A stretch of 64,000 bases of DNA from DASUAS01 sp963809795. Its GTDB lineage: Bacteria; Actinomycetota; Acidimicrobiia; IMCC26256; DASPTH01. Positions 61,365 to 64,000 of this stretch are shown here, piece after piece. The translations under genes were made by a program, and so were the position numbers. Position 1 is the stretch's first letter. The number at the start of each line of letters is the position of its first letter. A model generated the notes under the pieces. It did not search any database. It was not told the origin of the DNA and saw only the letters and a program-made list of their open reading frames with translations. The DNA lies in assembly GCA_963809795.1 (NCBI GenBank), contig CAWELN010000002.1:1-64000 (forward strand), written 5' to 3'.

Positions 61365-62617
61365 CGGCGTGAGAACGCGTCGCCGACCGCGACGAGCGCG
61401 GTCTCGAGGTCGCGCGCGCCGCCGGGCGGGTCGGGGAGACGCACCGGGCCGTGTTCCTGGCTCGGCAGCAGGACCGTCGCCGTGCCCGGGGTCGTGACCA
61501 CGCCGCGTTGGTTGGTGGCGACGAGCTCGAGGTCGACTGCGGGCCGGTCGCCGTCGGCCAGGTACTTGCGCACGATGGTGCCGGTGAGATGGTGGGTGTC
61601 GCCGACGTAGTTGAAGCCCCGGAACTCGCACTCCAGCTTCCACAGCCACGCGTCGTCACCCATCCAGTCGGTGCAGAGGTGGATGAGCCAGGTCTCGCGC
61701 ATGCGGCCGTAGTCGTAGGTGGTCGGGTTCCCGGCCCGGCGGGCCCATTCCGGATCCCAGTGCACGCGCTGCATGACGTCGGGGACGTTCTGGTCGTCGC
61801 GGTGGAAGAACCGCGGGATGCGGCGACGGTTGGCCGCACCCAACGCGAGCGGCTTCACGTCGTAGAGACCCATGCCCATGCCCACGTGCCAGCACACCAT
61901 GTCGGTGACGGTGAGCGGTCCCTTCACCATCGGGCCGACGGCGTCGCCCTCCTCGACGTCGTCCCAGTACCGGGGCTCGGCGCCGCGGCGGCGGGCGGCG
62001 GCGTACTCGGCCTCGATGGCGTCGATCTCGTCGTCGGTGTAGTGCGCCGGCTCGATGGCGTCGTACTTCTTCTTCTCCCGGGCCTTGCTGCGCTCGGTGC
62101 GGATCATCAGCCGGTACTGCCCCGACAGCATCGTGCCGTCGTCGTCGCGGAAGACGTTGGCCGACCACTCGTGCACCGCCCGATCGGCGAACTCGCTCGG
62201 CTTGTCGAGCACCGCCACCAGCGCGTTGCGGCGCCAGATGCGGTGGTCGGCTCGCAGGGGCGCCCACCACTCGCGCGCGCTGGCCGAGTAGAAGGCGTGC
62301 ACACCGCGCAACGGGTCACCCTTCATCAACTCGCGCTGGTCCTCGGGGACCGCGGTGACCTCGTCCTCGCCGATGAGCGAGTCCCCGCCCACCAGCGGTG
62401 GCGGCGCGATCGGACCGCCCCAGACCGACGCGGTGGCGTACTCGGGATCGCAGTAGAGCGGGTTGTCGTCGCCGTAGGCCTCGGCCACGATGCGGAACGT
62501 GTCGGTGTTGGGGCGGTAGTAGTGCGGACGGCGCGTCCACGGTTCGGGTACGCCGATGCGGGCGCGCAGGCGTGTGACGGCCTCGTCGGTGATGGTCCCC
62601 GTCGTCGTCTGGGTCAC
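61361..62617 (-). CDS. MaoC-like double-hotdog hydratase/FAS1-DH-region protein
   Basis: A 418-residue protein of two hotdog domains. The N-terminal part (YYRPNTDTFRIVAEAYGDDN, PLYCDPEYA) matches the FAS1 dehydratase-region type; the C-terminal part from about residue 225 (GDAVGPMVKGPLTVTDMVCW, THHLTGTIVRKYL) is MaoC-like. Such proteins hydrate branched or steroid-side-chain enoyl-CoAs, often without the full D-x4-H motif in one half. The start is GTG 62617, 8-10 nt behind a -10-like TATATT on the minus strand. It is the first gene of an operon of up to nine genes reaching 54592. Confidence 0.85.
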   Translation of the reverse strand: MTQTTTGTITDEAVTRLRARIGVPEPWTRRPHYYRPNTDTFRIVAEAYGDDNPLYCDPEYATASVWGGPIAPPPLVGGDSLIGEDEVTAVPEDQRELMKGDPLRGVHAFYSASAREWWAPLRADHRIWRRNALVAVLDKPSEFADRAVHEWSANVFRDDDGTMLSGQYRLMIRTERSKAREKKKYDAIEPAHYTDDEIDAIEAEYAAARRRGAEPRYWDDVEEGDAVGPMVKGPLTVTDMVCWHVGMGMGLYDVKPLALGAANRRRIPRFFHRDDQNVPDVMQRVHWDPEWARRAGNPTTYDYGRMRETWLIHLCTDWMGDDAWLWKLECEFRGFNYVGDTHHLTGTIVRKYLADGDRPAVDLELVATNQRGVVTTPGTATVLLPSQEHGPVRLPDPPGGARDLETALVAVGDAFSRR

Positions 62618-62625
62618 AGGAGTAT

Positions 62626-62637
62626 GGAATATACAAT
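62626..62637. promoter_or_regulatory. Divergent promoter element, copy 2 (ATTGTATATTCC on the minus strand)
   Basis: The same 12-mer as at 52996, in inverted orientation, between the MaoC-type gene (start 62617, minus) and a crotonase gene (start 62680, plus). On the minus strand its TATATT is 10 nt before GTG 62617; on the plus strand GGAATATACAAT leaves a 42-nt leader. Both regions thus have the same short-leader/long-leader layout. Confidence 0.65.
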
Positions 62638-62679
62638 GCGCCCGCCCGGAGCCCCCGGGGCGGTCGAGCAGGAGCACGC

Positions 62680-63510
62680 GTGAGCTTTTCCGAGGACTAC
62701 GACGGCATCCGCTTCGAGGTCGCCGACGGCATCGGCACCATCACCATCGACCGGCCCGAGGCGGGCAACTCGCTCACCAGCGACCAGCGCGTGAAGATGG
62801 GCGAGTGGTTCGCCCGCGCCGACGAGGACCTCGCCATCCGTTGCGTCGTGCTCCAGGCGACCGGCCGCTTCTTCTGCACCGGCGCCGACCTGAGCGGCGG
62901 CGCGCCCGCGACCGAGTCGGAGCGGCCGGCTGACGCGCCCGAGCGCGTGATCGGTGAGCGCCGCCGGATGATGCTCCGGGGTGCGATCCGGACCGTCAAC
63001 GCCATCCTCGACTGCGAGGTCCCGGTGATCGCCAAGGTGCAGGGCACCGCCGCCGGCATCGGCGCGCACCTGGCCTTCGCGTGCGATCTCGTGATCGCGT
63101 CCGAGGAGGCCAAGTTCATCGAGGTGTTCGCCCGCCGCGCCCTCGCCGCCGACGGCCTCGGCACCTGGCTCCTCCCGCGGCTGGTGGGACTGCAGCGCGC
63201 CAAGGAGCTCGTGCTCCTCGCCGAGGACATCCCCGCGGCGCGCGCCCTGGAGATCGGGCTCGTGACCCGCGTGGTGCCCGCCCACGACCTCGACGCCACC
63301 GTCGCCGACATCGCCCGCCGCCTGGCCGACGGCCCGACGCGCGCGCACTCGGTGAACAAGTTCCTGTTGAACCGGTCGCTCGACGTCGACCGGGCGACGA
63401 TGGCCCAGGAAGAGGCGTGGATCGTCGACGTGATGGCGCAGAGCCTCGACAGCGACGAGGGTGTGAACAGCTACCTCGAGAAGCGTCCGCCGAAGTTCCG
63501 CGGCTACTGA
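62680..63510 (+). CDS. Enoyl-CoA hydratase/isomerase family
   Basis: A 276-residue crotonase. Conserved segments are GIGTITIDRPEAGNSLTSDQ, VLQATGRFFCTGADLSGG (first oxyanion loop), KVQGTAAGIGAHLAFACDLV (second loop) and VFARRALAADGLGTWLLPRL. The last segment has no Glu at the first catalytic position but keeps the Asp of the isomerase-like group. GTG 62680 follows GCAGGAGC. It is divergent from the MaoC-led operon and convergent with the CoA-transferase, with a 7-nt overlap. Confidence 0.92.
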   Translation: MSFSEDYDGIRFEVADGIGTITIDRPEAGNSLTSDQRVKMGEWFARADEDLAIRCVVLQATGRFFCTGADLSGGAPATESERPADAPERVIGERRRMMLRGAIRTVNAILDCEVPVIAKVQGTAAGIGAHLAFACDLVIASEEAKFIEVFARRALAADGLGTWLLPRLVGLQRAKELVLLAEDIPAARALEIGLVTRVVPAHDLDATVADIARRLADGPTRAHSVNKFLLNRSLDVDRATMAQEEAWIVDVMAQSLDSDEGVNSYLEKRPPKFRGY

Positions 63511-64000
63511 ACCGCCCGCGAGCCTCGGAGGCGCGCGATCTCGTCGGCCGAGAAGCCGACCTCACCGAGCACCGTGTCGGTGTCGGCGCCCGGGTAGGCG
63601 TAGGAGCGGCCGGGCTCGGCGCGGGTGCGGCTGAAGCGGGGCGCGGGGGCCACCTGACGACCACCGTCCGGTGTGGGCACGAACACCTCGCGGGCCACGT
63701 TGTGCGGGTGCTCGTGCGCCTCGCCGAAGCGGTACACGGGCGCGAAGCACACGTCGGTGCCGGCGAGCTGCGCCTCCCATTCCGCACGCGTCTTCGTGCG
63801 CACTGCTGCGGCGAACTGCTCCTTCACCGCCGGCCACTGCGACCGGTCGTACTGGTCCGGCAATCCGTCGGCGTCGATGCCGAGCTGCTCGAGCAGCTGC
63901 GCGTAGAAGTGCGGTTCGATGGGCGCCAGGCTCACGTACTTCCCGTCGGCGGTCTCGTACACCGAGTAGAAGGGCGCGCCGCCGTCGAACAGGTTGGTGC
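63504..64000 (-). CDS. Family III CoA-transferase/alpha-methylacyl-CoA racemase, C-terminal part
   Basis: Only the last 165 or so residues are in the window; the gene continues past the right edge. The visible part reads NLFDGGAPFYSVYETADGKY (the racemase-type DGGAPFY-x-x-Y-x-TADG signature), then LAPIEPHFYAQLLEQLGID, and ends SYAYPGADTDTVLGEVGFSA. DGGAPFY is typical of alpha-methylacyl-CoA racemase, which interconverts (2R)- and (2S)-methyl-acyl-CoAs in sterol side-chain and branched fatty acid breakdown. The catalytic Asp and the start codon lie outside the window. Confidence 0.88.
   Translation of the reverse strand, partial: TNLFDGGAPFYSVYETADGKYVSLAPIEPHFYAQLLEQLGIDADGLPDQYDRSQWPAVKEQFAAAVRTKTRAEWEAQLAGTDVCFAPVYRFGEAHEHPHNVAREVFVPTPDGGRQVAPAPRFSRTRAEPGRSYAYPGADTDTVLGEVGFSADEIARLRGSRAVQ

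Noticed and set aside
1..64000. CRISPR arrays, tRNA or rRNA genes, insertion sequences, prophage or attachment sites
   Set aside because: I saw no regularly spaced repeat array, no clover-leaf gene, and no transposase, integrase or phage protein. The window looks like ordinary chromosomal DNA.

Overview
The window is high-GC bacterial chromosomal DNA with GTG starts, 4-nt ATGA/GTGA gene overlaps, AGGAGG-type ribosome sites and a leaderless-type promoter. It has no plasmid, phage or IS genes and no tRNA, rRNA or CRISPR array that I can see. Gene families (DUF4235 protein, TIGR02960-type sigma factor, FadD3-like ligase, Ltp/DUF35 pair, many crotonases and family III CoA-transferases) point to an actinobacterium. 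A non-mycobacterial lipid-degrading lineage such as the Acidimicrobiia is my best guess, by inference only.

Region 1 (1-22132) is a surface-glycan locus. A minus-strand block holds an ECF sigma factor, an unknown protein and a polyprenyl-phosphate sugar transferase cut by the left edge; a PAP2 phosphatase follows. A long plus-strand operon then encodes two Wzz-like co-polymerases, a Wzy/O-antigen-ligase-like membrane protein, a nucleotide-sugar dehydrogenase, two GT4 glycosyltransferases, an asparagine-synthase-type amidotransferase, a fused oxidoreductase, a heparinase II/III-like protein and a heptose module (GmhB-, GmhA-, epimerase-, HddC- and HddA-like). The genes are consistent with building a polymer that contains uronic acid (perhaps amidated) and a GDP-activated heptose.

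Region 2 (22193-30697) is mixed: an acyl-CoA dehydrogenase, a nucleoside deoxyribosyltransferase-like protein, a methyltransferase, a six-helix membrane protein coupled to a CapA-type protein, a SnoaL-tailed ECF sigma factor, a TetR regulator and two tandem DUF2889 genes.

Region 3 (30738-64000) is dominated by CoA-thioester catabolism: family III CoA-transferases, a P450, two amidohydrolases, a thiolase-like Ltp2/DUF35 pair, a thiolase-SDR fusion, six crotonases, three acyl-CoA synthetases, SDRs and a MaoC-type hydratase. This resembles steroid, terpenoid or branched-chain acid degradation, but the substrate cannot be read from sequence. Embedded are a MarR/MMPL efflux pair sharing a 19-bp palindrome, a TerC gene behind a yybP-ykoY riboswitch, and two divergent promoter regions sharing the same 12-mer.

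Twelve genes are broken by about 17 single-base frameshifts, nearly all apparent one-base insertions, with intact protein similarity continuing in the next frame. I interpret these mainly as base-level assembly errors and give such genes as one CDS spanning the shift. Several apparent very long ORFs are antisense shadows or artefacts of these shifts.
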